Shown here: in pieces, positions 1 to 6,048 of the stretch
Layout: every line of letters begins with the position of its first letter
Numbering within the stretch: the stretch's first letter is position 1
The notes under the pieces: model-generated
Databases searched by the model: none
Told to the model about the DNA's origin: nothing
What the model saw: only the letters and a program-made list of their open reading frames with translations
Position numbers and translations under genes: made by a program
Assembly (NCBI GenBank): GCA_003489085.1
Contig: DNJM01000171.1
Coordinates: forward strand, 1 to 25,129
DNA from: Lachnospiraceae bacterium
Lineage (GTDB): Bacteria; Bacillota; Clostridia; Lachnospirales; Lachnospiraceae
DNA: 25,129 bases
Reading direction: 5' to 3'

Positions 1-27
1 GTATACTGAGGCAAGGAGGAGAAATAT

Positions 28-1062
28 ATGAAAAACAGAAAAAAAATATTGTTGGATGCAATATTTTTAATTGTGGTTTTTGCCTGCACAGTGTACGGTG
101 TGTTTCAGGGGGAAGATTCTGGAGAGGTAATGGCGCTGGCCCGGAAGACGGATAAGCGGTACTTGCTTCTGGGAATGGTTTGTGTGGTTGTTTTTGTATG
201 GGCGGAGTCCATTATCATACATTATCTTCTGGATTCCCTTAAGGTCCACGTGAAAAAGTGGAAATGCTTTCTGGTTTCCAACGTGGGATTCTTTTTCAGC
301 TGCATTACCCCTTCTGCAAGCGGCGGGCAGCCGATGCAGATCTACTATCTCCGGAAAGAAAAAATACCGGTATCTGTCTCGGCAATGGTACTGATGATCG
401 TGACGATTGCCTATAAAATGGTGCTGGTGGTAGTTGGAATCGGCCTGCTGCTCTTCGGCCGGGGATTTATGAAGCGGTATCTACATGGAATCCTGCCGGT
501 ATTTTACCTGGGTATTTTTTTGAATATGATTTGTGTGTCGATGATGCTGGTGCTGGCATTTCATCCGACGCTGGCAGAAACACTTGCGGAAAAGGGGTTG
601 ACTTTTCTGGAAAAATTGCATATGTTAAAGCATAAGACAGGACGAATGGAAAAACTGCGCGGCGCTATGAAGAGTTATCAGGAGGCTGCTGCTTATTTGC
701 AGTCACATTCGAGAGTCATGGGAAATGTCTTCCTGGTTACGGTGTTTCAGAGATTTGCATTGTTTTTTGTTACATATTTTGTATACAGGGCATTCCATCT
801 GCACGGATTTTCCATGTGGGGAATCGTATTCCTACAGGCGGCAATTTCTGTTTCCGTAGATATGCTTCCACTTCCGGGAGGGATGGGAATCAGTGAAAAG
901 CTGTTTATGATTATTTTTGTACCGGTATTCGGAACGAAGCTTTTGCTGCCGGGTATGCTTCTGGCAAGAGGACTGGGATATTATATACAGCTTCTGATGT
1001 GTGCAGCGTTGACTGGGGTAGGACAGCTTACATTAGGAAAAGAGAGGAAAGTACAGTGTTAG
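28..1062 (+). CDS. Flippase-like integral membrane protein (lysyl-PG synthase TM-domain / UPF0104 family)
   Basis: A 344-residue polytopic membrane protein with about seven or eight hydrophobic segments. Two family signatures are visible: a TPSASGGQPMQIYYL stretch at residues 94-108 and LPLPGGMGISE at 280-290, matching the conserved TPS-GGQP and P-PGG-G-E motifs of the lysylphosphatidylglycerol-synthase transmembrane family. In MprF this domain moves lipid between membrane leaflets. The cytosolic aminoacyl-transferase domain of MprF is absent, so lysyl-lipid synthesis is not expected. The start is an ATG with an AAGGAGGAG site about 7 bases upstream. Its 3' end overlaps pssA by 7 bases and psd follows, so it probably acts on phospholipid, perhaps as a translocase. 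The substrate is inference. Confidence 0.85.
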   Translation: MKNRKKILLDAIFLIVVFACTVYGVFQGEDSGEVMALARKTDKRYLLLGMVCVVVFVWAESIIIHYLLDSLKVHVKKWKCFLVSNVGFFFSCITPSASGGQPMQIYYLRKEKIPVSVSAMVLMIVTIAYKMVLVVVGIGLLLFGRGFMKRYLHGILPVFYLGIFLNMICVSMMLVLAFHPTLAETLAEKGLTFLEKLHMLKHKTGRMEKLRGAMKSYQEAAAYLQSHSRVMGNVFLVTVFQRFALFFVTYFVYRAFHLHGFSMWGIVFLQAAISVSVDMLPLPGGMGISEKLFMIIFVPVFGTKLLLPGMLLARGLGYYIQLLMCAALTGVGQLTLGKERKVQC

Positions 1063-1673
1063 GATTTTATGATTATACGGTAGTGATGACCTATATCAGT
1101 CTCTCCGTTTCGATGTTGGGGATGATGGCGGCAGTGGGAGGAAGATTTCGAACAGCAATTTTCTGCCTGGCAGTTTCCGGATTATGCGATATGTTCGACG
1201 GAAAGATCGCCCGGACGAAAAAGAACAGGACAGCAGAGGAGAAGCGCTTTGGCATTCAGATCGACTCTCTGTGTGATGTGGTCTGCTTTGGCGTGTTTCC
1301 GATATTAATTTGCTATCAGATTGGTGTACGATCCTGGCATGGAAGAGCAGTTTTGGTGTTGTTCGGAGTGGCATCCGTGATAAGACTGGCGTATTTTAAT
1401 GTGATGGAAGAGAAACGGCAGGATAGTACAGAAGAAGCGAGAAAATGTTACCAGGGGCTGCCGATTACGTCAAGCTCTGTAGTATTGCCGCTGACCTATC
1501 TGCTTCGCCCATGTCTGAAGGGGAGCTTCTACTGCTTTTTGGAAGGCACTATGGCGTTGACGGGGCTTTTATTTGTGTGCAATTTCGAGATAAAAAAGCC
1601 GGGAAATAAAATGCTTGCAGTGTTAGTGGCCGTCGTGGCGCTTGCCGTATGGAAGGTACTGCATACTATTTAG
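1056..1673 (+). CDS. pssA: CDP-diacylglycerol--serine O-phosphatidyltransferase (PssA)
   Basis: This integral membrane enzyme condenses CDP-diacylglycerol with L-serine to give phosphatidylserine and CMP. The CDP-alcohol phosphatidyltransferase motif is complete: D45-x2-D48-G49-x2-A52-R53, then G66-x3-D70-x3-D74, the metal- and substrate-binding aspartates. The gap between AR and the second glycine is a few residues longer than the classic motif; I recall this from clostridial PssA proteins and do not regard it as damage. The GTG start at 1056 is chosen because AGAGAGG lies just upstream and residue 1 leads straight into the first membrane segment; an upstream in-frame ATG at 999 would lie deep inside the previous gene. 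It gives 205 residues. Overlap with the preceding gene implies translational coupling, and psd, which uses its product, starts 49 bases later. Confidence 0.92.
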   Translation: MLGFYDYTVVMTYISLSVSMLGMMAAVGGRFRTAIFCLAVSGLCDMFDGKIARTKKNRTAEEKRFGIQIDSLCDVVCFGVFPILICYQIGVRSWHGRAVLVLFGVASVIRLAYFNVMEEKRQDSTEEARKCYQGLPITSSSVVLPLTYLLRPCLKGSFYCFLEGTMALTGLLFVCNFEIKKPGNKMLAVLVAVVALAVWKVLHTI

Positions 1674-1722
1674 AAGAGGGCACGAGAGCCGGTGAACAGA
1701 CTATCAGCAGGAGGGATTGGGA

Positions 1723-2586
1723 ATGCGTTATGCTGACAGACAGGGAAACAGATATGGAGAAACCACTTTACAGGATCGATTTCTAAAGACATTATATGAA
1801 AGTGCATGGGGCCGGACGATTCTGAAATTGCTGGTATGCCCTGCGGTTTCTAAAGCAGGAGGAGCAATGCTGAACAGTCCTTTGTCAAAGCTTCTGATCT
1901 GTCCATTTGTAAAAAAACATGGAATTGATCTGTCGGCCTGTGAGAAGCAGGAATTTACCTCTTATAATGATTTCTTTATGAGGAAAATGAAGCCGGAAGC
2001 ACATCCTGTGGATGGACAGCCGGAGCATTTGATTGCACCGTGTGACAGCCGTCTGACGGTCTGCCAGATAGAACGTGATACGGCATTTTATATTAAGCAT
2101 ACAGAGTATACCTTATATTCCCTTCTCAGGGACAGAAGGCTGGTGGAGAAGTATACGGGTGGTCAGGCACTCGTTTTCCGGCTTACGGTGGAGGACTATC
2201 ACAGATATTGTTATGTAGACAATGGAAAAAAGACTCATAATCGGAAGCTGAAAGGAATTCTGCATACGGTTAACCCTGCAGCGAACGATGTATATCCGAT
2301 CTACAAGGAGAATGCACGGGAATATTCCATCCTGCGCTCGGAACATTTCGGTGATATTCTGACGATGGAAGTTGGCGCACTGATGGTCGGAAAAATTGTC
2401 AATGAACATGAACGGGCATATGTACAGCGCGGACAGGAAAAGGGACATTTTGAGTTTGGAGGCTCTACAGTTATTCTGCTGCTGGAGCCTGGGAAAGCTG
2501 TTCTGGACAGAGATATTCTGATACATTCTCAGATGGGATACGAGACATTTGTGCATATGGGCGAGCGGATTGGAAAAAGATCTTGA
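1723..2586 (+). CDS. psd: Phosphatidylserine decarboxylase proenzyme (Psd)
   Basis: This enzyme decarboxylates phosphatidylserine to phosphatidylethanolamine, the step after PssA. It is a 287-residue pyruvoyl enzyme made as a proenzyme. The self-cleavage site is visible as FGGST at residues 245-249, with cleavage expected between G247 and S248 so that S248 becomes the pyruvoyl group. The probable triad partners are D108 (in PCDSRL) and H160 (in DYHRY). The GGST form of the site and the length fit the Gram-positive/clostridial branch. A TTG at 1717 is in frame, but the AGGAGGG site at 1709-1715 sits 7 bases before ATG 1723, which I prefer. The stop codon overlaps the -35 box of the downstream rpmG promoter. 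Confidence 0.93.
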   Translation: MRYADRQGNRYGETTLQDRFLKTLYESAWGRTILKLLVCPAVSKAGGAMLNSPLSKLLICPFVKKHGIDLSACEKQEFTSYNDFFMRKMKPEAHPVDGQPEHLIAPCDSRLTVCQIERDTAFYIKHTEYTLYSLLRDRRLVEKYTGGQALVFRLTVEDYHRYCYVDNGKKTHNRKLKGILHTVNPAANDVYPIYKENAREYSILRSEHFGDILTMEVGALMVGKIVNEHERAYVQRGQEKGHFEFGGSTVILLLEPGKAVLDRDILIHSQMGYETFVHMGERIGKRS

Positions 2587-2612
2587 CTTTATCATATATC
2601 CTGTGATATACT
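2583..2612 (+). promoter_or_regulatory. Sigma-A promoter of the rpmG-secE-nusG-rplK-rplA operon
   Basis: TTGACT at 2583-2588, an 18-base spacer and TATACT at 2607-2612, with an extended -10 TG at 2604-2605. The -35 box covers the psd stop codon. A perfect inverted repeat, TATATC-CTGT-GATATA (2595-2610), fills the spacer and runs into the -10 box; it may be an operator or chance in AT-rich DNA. Confidence 0.8.
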
Positions 2613-2618
2613 GATCAG

Positions 2619-2725
2619 GCGAATGGAAGTAGGTCTTTTTTTTATGCCTAAAAATGGGCAGTCTCGCAAGCTGCCATGTAACTAACAACATGTAGTGAAA
2701 TTAAACATGAAGCGAGGTGGAAGTT
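2619..2725 (+). promoter_or_regulatory. 5' leader of rpmG, with a small hairpin
   Basis: About 107 bases lie between the expected transcription start and the rpmG start codon. A hairpin GGCAG/CTGCC (2657-2661 with 2671-2675), extendable by flanking AT pairs with one bulged G, is the clearest structure. A T8 run at 2636-2643 lacks a strong stem before it, so I do not call a terminator. I recognise no known riboswitch or r-protein leader here. Confidence 0.4.
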
Positions 2726-2875
2726 GTGCGCACAAGAATCACATTGGAATGTACGGCATGTAAACAGCGTAACTATACTATGATGAAGGATAAGAAAGCA
2801 CATCCGGAACGTATGGAAACGAAGAAATATTGTCGGTTCTGTAAATCACACACTATGCACAAAGAGACGAAGTAG
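2726..2875 (+). CDS. rpmG: 50S ribosomal protein L33 (RpmG), zinc-binding form
   Basis: A 49-residue basic protein of the large ribosomal subunit. It begins at a GTG and reads MRTRITLECTACKQRNY at its start, typical of L33. Two CxxC pairs, C9-x2-C12 and C36-x2-C39, form the zinc ribbon, so this is the zinc-dependent (C+) paralogue type. The site GCGAGGTGG at 2712-2720 ends 5 bases before the GTG. It is the first gene of the secE-nusG-rplKA operon, the usual place for rpmG in Firmicutes. The stop at 2873-2875 is 18 bases before secE. No tRNA-Trp, which accompanies rpmG-secE in some genomes, was seen in the gap. Confidence 0.93.
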   Translation: MRTRITLECTACKQRNYTMMKDKKAHPERMETKKYCRFCKSHTMHKETK

Positions 2876-2893
2876 TCGTTAAGAGGTGAATGT

Positions 2894-3100
2894 ATGGGCG
2901 AAAATACGAAGAAGAAAACTCCGAAGAAGGACAGCTTCTTGAAGGGTGTTCAGCATGAGTTTAAAAAGGTAATTTGGCCAGACAAGAATACACTTGGAAA
3001 GCAGACTGCAGCAGTTGTTTTTGTTTCTGTTATTTTAGGAGCGCTTATCTCACTGGTTGATATCGTTGCAAAATACGGAATTGATTTATTGGTGAAATAG
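2894..3100 (+). CDS. secE: Preprotein translocase subunit SecE
   Basis: A 68-residue small subunit of the SecYEG channel. It has a lysine-rich amino-terminal segment, an amphipathic stretch (GVQHEFKKVIWPDKNTL, about residues 19-35) carrying the conserved K-x-x-W-P signature of SecE, and one membrane span at about residues 39-61. The single-span form is standard for Gram-positive bacteria. AAGAGGTGA precedes the ATG. Position between rpmG and nusG is the conserved order in bacteria and supports the call. Confidence 0.95.
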   Translation: MGENTKKKTPKKDSFLKGVQHEFKKVIWPDKNTLGKQTAAVVFVSVILGALISLVDIVAKYGIDLLVK

Positions 3101-3137
3101 AAACTGATAAACAAGGGCAAGTATGAAAGGTGATTTT

Positions 3138-3653
3138 ATGTCAGAGGCAAAATGGTATGTAGTTCATACTTATTCCGGGTATGAAAACAAAGTAAAAGCC
3201 AACATTGATAAGACAGTAGAGAACCGCCATCTGGAGGATCAGATTCTTGAGGTTCAGGTTCCGATGCAGGAAGTCATAGAGCTGAAGAACGGAACCAAGA
3301 AAGCAGCCCAGAAGAAGCTGTTTCCTGGATATGTCCTGATTCATATGATTATGAATGATGATACCTGGTATGTTGTCAGAAATACAAGAGGAGTAACAGG
3401 TTTCGTTGGACCGGGATCCAAACCGGTGCCGCTTACGGAAGAAGAGATGAGACCGCTGGGAATCCAGGCAGAAAATGTTGTTGTGGATTTCGAAGTTGGC
3501 GATACCGTTACCGTAACCGGAGGTGCCTGGGAAGGAACTGTCGGCCTCATTCAGTCCATGAATGTACCGAAGCAGAGCCTGACGATCAATGTTGAATTAT
3601 TCGGTCGCGAAACACCGGTAGAAATCAGTTTCGCAGAAGTTAAAAAAATGTAA
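3138..3653 (+). CDS. nusG: Transcription termination/antitermination factor NusG
   Basis: NusG binds RNA polymerase and modulates pausing, elongation and termination. The 171-residue protein has the NGN domain (WYVVHTYSGYE at about 6-16, then GYVLIHMIM and VRNTRGVTGFVG) and a carboxy-terminal KOW domain starting near FEVGDTVTVTGGAWEGTVG. An in-frame ATG at 3123 would add five residues, but AAAGGTGA at 3126-3133 sits immediately before ATG 3138, which also gives the usual MSEAKWY start. It is co-transcribed with secE and followed by rplK. Confidence 0.95.
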   Translation: MSEAKWYVVHTYSGYENKVKANIDKTVENRHLEDQILEVQVPMQEVIELKNGTKKAAQKKLFPGYVLIHMIMNDDTWYVVRNTRGVTGFVGPGSKPVPLTEEEMRPLGIQAENVVVDFEVGDTVTVTGGAWEGTVGLIQSMNVPKQSLTINVELFGRETPVEISFAEVKKM

Positions 3654-3672
3654 CAGATTATGTAACATTAAA

Positions 3673-3700
3673 GTGGGAGGGAAATCCCCGCAAATACCAC
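3673..3700 (+). promoter_or_regulatory. Probable ribosomal protein L1 binding site (operator) before rplK
   Basis: The RNA can fold as an outer stem GTGG/CCAC (3673-3676 with 3697-3700), a GA on the 5' side (3677-3678), an inner stem GGG/CCC (3679-3681 with 3686-3688), an AAAT loop and an eight-base internal loop CGCAAATA on the 3' side. The same layout (GGUGG, GA, short GC stem, A-rich loop ending AAUA, CCACC) forms the L1 site in 23S rRNA. The AGGAGG of rplK starts 2 bases after the fold, so bound L1 should block translation. A second copy lies before rplA. Confidence 0.72.
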
Positions 3701-3716
3701 AAGGAGGTACAATAAA

Positions 3717-4142
3717 ATGGCAAAAAAAGTTCAAGGTTATATCAAATTACAGATTCCTGCTGGAAAGGCTACACCGGCTCCTCCGGTTGGACCTGCTCTT
3801 GGTCAGCATGGTGTTAACATCATGGAATTCACAAAGCAGTTCAATGCCAGAACCGCAGACCAGGGAGATTTAATTATTCCTGTAGTAATCACAGTTTATA
3901 ACGACAGAAGTTTCAGCTTTGTAACGAAGACACCGCCGGCAGCAGTTCTGATTAAGAAAGCCTGCAAGATCAAATCCGGTTCAGGTGTTCCGAACAGAAC
4001 CAAAGTTGCTACAATCACAAAGGCTCAGGTTCAGGAAATTGCTGAATTAAAGATGCCTGACTTAAATGCAGCATCCGTTGAAGCAGCTATGAGCATGATT
4101 GCAGGAACATGCCGCAGTATGGGTGTAACTGTAGTAGAGTAA
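3717..4142 (+). CDS. rplK: 50S ribosomal protein L11 (RplK)
   Basis: A 141-residue protein of the GTPase-associated centre; it binds 23S rRNA helices 43/44 and is needed for RelA-type stringent activation in organisms studied. The amino-terminal domain has the typical proline-rich loop (PAGKATPAPPVGPALGQHGV, about 16-35) and the carboxy-terminal RNA-binding domain contains KKACKIKSGSG and the closing GTCRSMGVTVV. Length equals the family norm. AAGGAGGT stands 8 bases upstream of the ATG and directly follows the L1-site fold. It is probably translationally controlled with rplA. Confidence 0.97.
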   Translation: MAKKVQGYIKLQIPAGKATPAPPVGPALGQHGVNIMEFTKQFNARTADQGDLIIPVVITVYNDRSFSFVTKTPPAAVLIKKACKIKSGSGVPNRTKVATITKAQVQEIAELKMPDLNAASVEAAMSMIAGTCRSMGVTVVE

Positions 4143-4166
4143 GCACTGAACAGAGACTTTATTGAC

Positions 4167-4195
4167 GTGGGAGGGCTCGCTCCCGATATTACCAC
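4167..4195 (+). promoter_or_regulatory. Second probable L1 binding site, between rplK and rplA
   Basis: GTGG/CCAC (4167-4170 with 4192-4195), GA on the 5' side, GGG/CCC (4173-4175 with 4182-4184), loop CTCGCT, then a 3' internal loop GATATTA. Apart from loop bases this is the same fold and the same GTGGGAGGG/TACCAC words as at 3673-3700. AGGAGGT of rplA starts one base after it. The position in front of the L1 gene itself fits autoregulation. Confidence 0.72.
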
Positions 4196-4212
4196 TAGGA
4201 GGTTATTAAAAG

Positions 4213-4905
4213 ATGAAACGAGGAAAAAAATATATTGAAGCTGCGAAACTGATCGAAAAAGGAAATCTTTACGATAAGGCTGAAGCAGTTGCATTAGTAA
4301 AGAAATCAGCAGTAGCTAAATTTGACGAAACAATCGAAGCTCATATCAGAACAGGCTGTGACGGACGTCACGCTGATCAGCAGATTCGTGGTGCTGTTGT
4401 ATTACCACACGGAACAGGTAAAAAGGTTCGTATCCTTGTATTTGCAAAGAATGCTAAAGCAGAAGAAGCAAAGGCAGCAGGAGCAGATTTTGTAGGAGCA
4501 GAAGAACTGATTCCGAGAATCCAGAATGAAGGATGGTTCGACTACGATGTAGTTGTTGCTACTCCGGATATGATGGGTATTGTAGGACGTCTGGGCCGTA
4601 TCCTTGGACCGAAGGGCTTAATGCCGAACCCGAAGGCTGGTACGGTAACAATGGACGTTACAAAAGCAATCAATGATATCAAAGCTGGTAAGATTGAGTA
4701 CAGACTGGACAAGACAAACATTATCCATGTGCCGATTGGAAAAGCTTCTTTCACAGAAGAACAGTTAGCGGACAACTTCCAGACGCTTATTGATGCTCTT
4801 ATGAAAGCAAAACCGGCAGCTGTAAAAGGTCAGTATTTAAGAAGCGTAACACTTACTTCTACAATGGGACCTGGCGTAAAGATCAACCCGGCGAAATTAG
4901 CTTAA
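4213..4905 (+). CDS. rplA: 50S ribosomal protein L1 (RplA)
   Basis: A 230-residue protein that forms the mobile L1 stalk near the ribosomal E site and, in many bacteria, represses its own mRNA. It carries the family landmarks RTGCDGRHADQQIRG (about 47-61), LGRILGPKGLMPNPKAGTVT (about 127-146) and the closing TSTMGPGVKINPAKL. Length is normal. The ATG has AGGAGGT about 9 bases upstream. It is the last gene of the rpmG operon: a strong terminator starts 16 bases after its stop. It probably binds the two hairpins before rplK and rplA. Confidence 0.97.
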   Translation: MKRGKKYIEAAKLIEKGNLYDKAEAVALVKKSAVAKFDETIEAHIRTGCDGRHADQQIRGAVVLPHGTGKKVRILVFAKNAKAEEAKAAGADFVGAEELIPRIQNEGWFDYDVVVATPDMMGIVGRLGRILGPKGLMPNPKAGTVTMDVTKAINDIKAGKIEYRLDKTNIIHVPIGKASFTEEQLADNFQTLIDALMKAKPAAVKGQYLRSVTLTSTMGPGVKINPAKLA

Positions 4906-4920
4906 TAACAGCAATAGAAA

Positions 4921-4956
4921 AAACCGTCAGAGTGGGAAATCACTTTGGCGGTTTTT
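4921..4956 (+). terminator. Intrinsic terminator after rplA
   Basis: A 14-pair stem, AAACCGTCAGAGTG (4921-4934) with CACTTTGGCGGTTT (4941-4954), including two G-U pairs, a GGAAAT loop and T5 at 4952-4956. An A-run before the stem would let it also act on the opposite strand. It separates the rpmG-rplA operon from the SDR gene. Confidence 0.92.
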
Positions 4957-4986
4957 GTTCATCTTTTAGAAATATGTCCCTGCAGG

Positions 4987-5015
4987 TTGACAAGTCCTGA
5001 AAAACATAGTATATT
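4987..5015 (+). promoter_or_regulatory. Sigma-A promoter of the SDR gene
   Basis: TTGACA at 4987-4992, a 17-base spacer and TATATT at 5010-5015. The start point should lie near 5022, giving a leader of about 39 bases. It follows the rplA terminator, so the SDR gene is an independent transcription unit. Confidence 0.85.
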
Positions 5016-5023
5016 TTATATAA

Positions 5024-5043
5024 AGATAATGATTACTATTATT
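5024..5043 (+). promoter_or_regulatory. Possible Fur-family operator at the SDR start point
   Basis: AGATAAT-G-ATTACTA (5024-5038) matches the 7-1-7 Fur box TGATAAT-N-ATTATCA at 11 of 14 positions; read as the 19-base classic box, 5025-5043 matches at 14 of 19. It lies just downstream of the -10 box, where a bound repressor would block the start. PerR and Zur boxes are similar, and AT-rich DNA gives chance matches. Confidence 0.4.
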
Positions 5044-5060
5044 AAAAAGGTGGTGTCTCT

Positions 5061-5804
5061 ATGTTAAAAGGTAAAGTGGCAGTCGTAACTGGCGGAACCA
5101 GAGGAATCGGTCTGGCAACTGTAAAAAAATTCCTGGAAAATGGTGCAAAAGTCGTTTTATTCGGTTCTCGTGAGGACACGGTAAAGAAAGCGCTGGATAC
5201 ATTAAAAGAGGAGAATCCGGAGTGGCCGGTAGATGGCATGTGCCCGGATATTGGGGATGCGAAAGCAGTAGCGGAAGCATTTGCAGAGATCAAAGAGAAA
5301 TATGGTGCGCTGGATATTCTGGTGAATAACGCGGGCATTTCTGCAAGAGACAAGCTGTATGACTATAAGGCAGAAGATTTTGAGAAGATTATTCGTCTGA
5401 ATGTAAATTCTGTATTTATCTGTGCACAGGCAGCTGCAAAGATTATGAAGGAGCAGGGCGGCGGTGTGATTCTGAATACAAGCTCTATGGTCAGCCTGTA
5501 TGGACAGCCGGCCGGATGTGGTTATCCGGCTTCTAAATTCGCAGTAAATGGATTAACGAAGTCTCTGGCAAGAGAGTTAGGCAAAGACAATATCCGTGTG
5601 AATGCAGTAGCGCCGGGTGTTACCCGTACCGATATGGTAGCAGCTCTGCCGGATGCAGTGATTCAGCCGCTGATTGCAACGATTCCGCTTGGGAGAGTCG
5701 GAGAACCGGAGGATATAGCAAATGCCTTCCTGTTCCTGGCAAGCGATATGGCAAGCTACGTGACAGGCGAGATCCTGTCTGTAGATGGAGCGGCGATGAC
5801 CTAA
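5061..5804 (+). CDS. Short-chain dehydrogenase/reductase (FabG/BaiA-like SDR)
   Basis: A complete 247-residue classical SDR. Visible elements are the cofactor loop TGGTRGIG (10-17), NNAG (89-92), N114, and the catalytic S142, Y155 and K159 (YPASK). The end of strand beta-2 reads LFGSRE with no acidic residue, which points to NADP(H) rather than NAD(H); this is inference. Overall similarity as I recall it is to 3-oxoacyl-ACP reductase and to the BaiA 3-alpha-hydroxysteroid dehydrogenases (GGTRGIG, GYPASK, APGV-TDM), but substrate cannot be told from sequence. It is not beside fatty-acid genes. It has its own promoter and a Fur-like box, and interrupts the usual rplA-rplJ adjacency. RBS AAAGGTGG precedes the ATG. 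Confidence 0.88.
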   Translation: MLKGKVAVVTGGTRGIGLATVKKFLENGAKVVLFGSREDTVKKALDTLKEENPEWPVDGMCPDIGDAKAVAEAFAEIKEKYGALDILVNNAGISARDKLYDYKAEDFEKIIRLNVNSVFICAQAAAKIMKEQGGGVILNTSSMVSLYGQPAGCGYPASKFAVNGLTKSLARELGKDNIRVNAVAPGVTRTDMVAALPDAVIQPLIATIPLGRVGEPEDIANAFLFLASDMASYVTGEILSVDGAAMT

Positions 5805-5857
5805 GCTTAAGACAGCAAATAAAATACAGAAAAATGTGGATTTTGGTAAAAAATATC

Positions 5858-5886
5858 TTGACAGTTTATTTGTTCTATGGTAATCT
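5858..5886 (+). promoter_or_regulatory. Sigma-A promoter of rplJL
   Basis: TTGACA at 5858-5863, a 17-base spacer and TAATCT at 5881-5886 with an extended -10 TG at 5878-5879. It starts 54 bases after the SDR stop codon, and transcripts would begin near 5893 at the head of the L10 leader. No terminator was seen between the SDR gene and this promoter. Confidence 0.85.
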
Positions 5887-5892
5887 GCTAGA

Positions 5893-6013
5893 TGGAACTG
5901 CCGAAGACAGTAGGTGCTGTAAGGCATAAGGAGAAAACGCCTACCGAGGAAGGATAAATTCACGTAATACGAATTTTCAGAACTTCTGTGTCTTTGACGC
6001 AGGAGTTCTTTTT
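5893..6013 (+). ncRNA. L10 (rplJ) ribosomal leader
   Basis: The 5' leader of rplJL contains the recognisable L10-binding core: CGAAGACA immediately before a GTAGGTG/CGCCTAC stem (5910-5916 with 5938-5944), a purine-rich interior, then CGAGGAAGGAT. This matches the L10-leader family known from Firmicutes and other bacteria, in which the L10(L12)4 complex binds its own mRNA. It ends in an intrinsic terminator (5979-6013), so control here is probably by attenuation, with excess L10-L12 favouring termination. Confidence 0.88.
5979..6013 (+). terminator. Attenuator at the end of the L10 leader
   Basis: AGAACTTCTGTG (5979-5990) pairs with CGCAGGAGTTCT (5998-6009) over 12 base pairs including G-U pairs, loop TCTTTGA, then T5 at 6009-6013. 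It lies between the leader core and the rplJ Shine-Dalgarno, so it must be read through for rplJL expression. Confidence 0.88.
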
Positions 6014-6048
6014 GGCAGTGCAAAATCTACAAGGAGGTGCACTAGAAA

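Noticed and set aside
999..1055. ATG at 999 as the pssA start
   Set aside because: It would overlap the previous gene by 64 bases and add a hydrophilic segment; the GTG at 1056 has a proper ribosome binding site.
2113..2691. Minus-strand open frame opposite psd and its downstream promoter
   Set aside because: Psd is complete with catalytic residues, and the promoter and rpmG leader explain the rest.
2619..2725. Riboswitch or T-box in the rpmG leader
   Set aside because: There is only one small hairpin, with no T-box specifier or T-box sequence and no ligand-binding core that I recognise.
2876..2893. Possible tRNA-Trp between rpmG and secE, as in some genomes
   Set aside because: The gap is 18 bases, too short for a tRNA.
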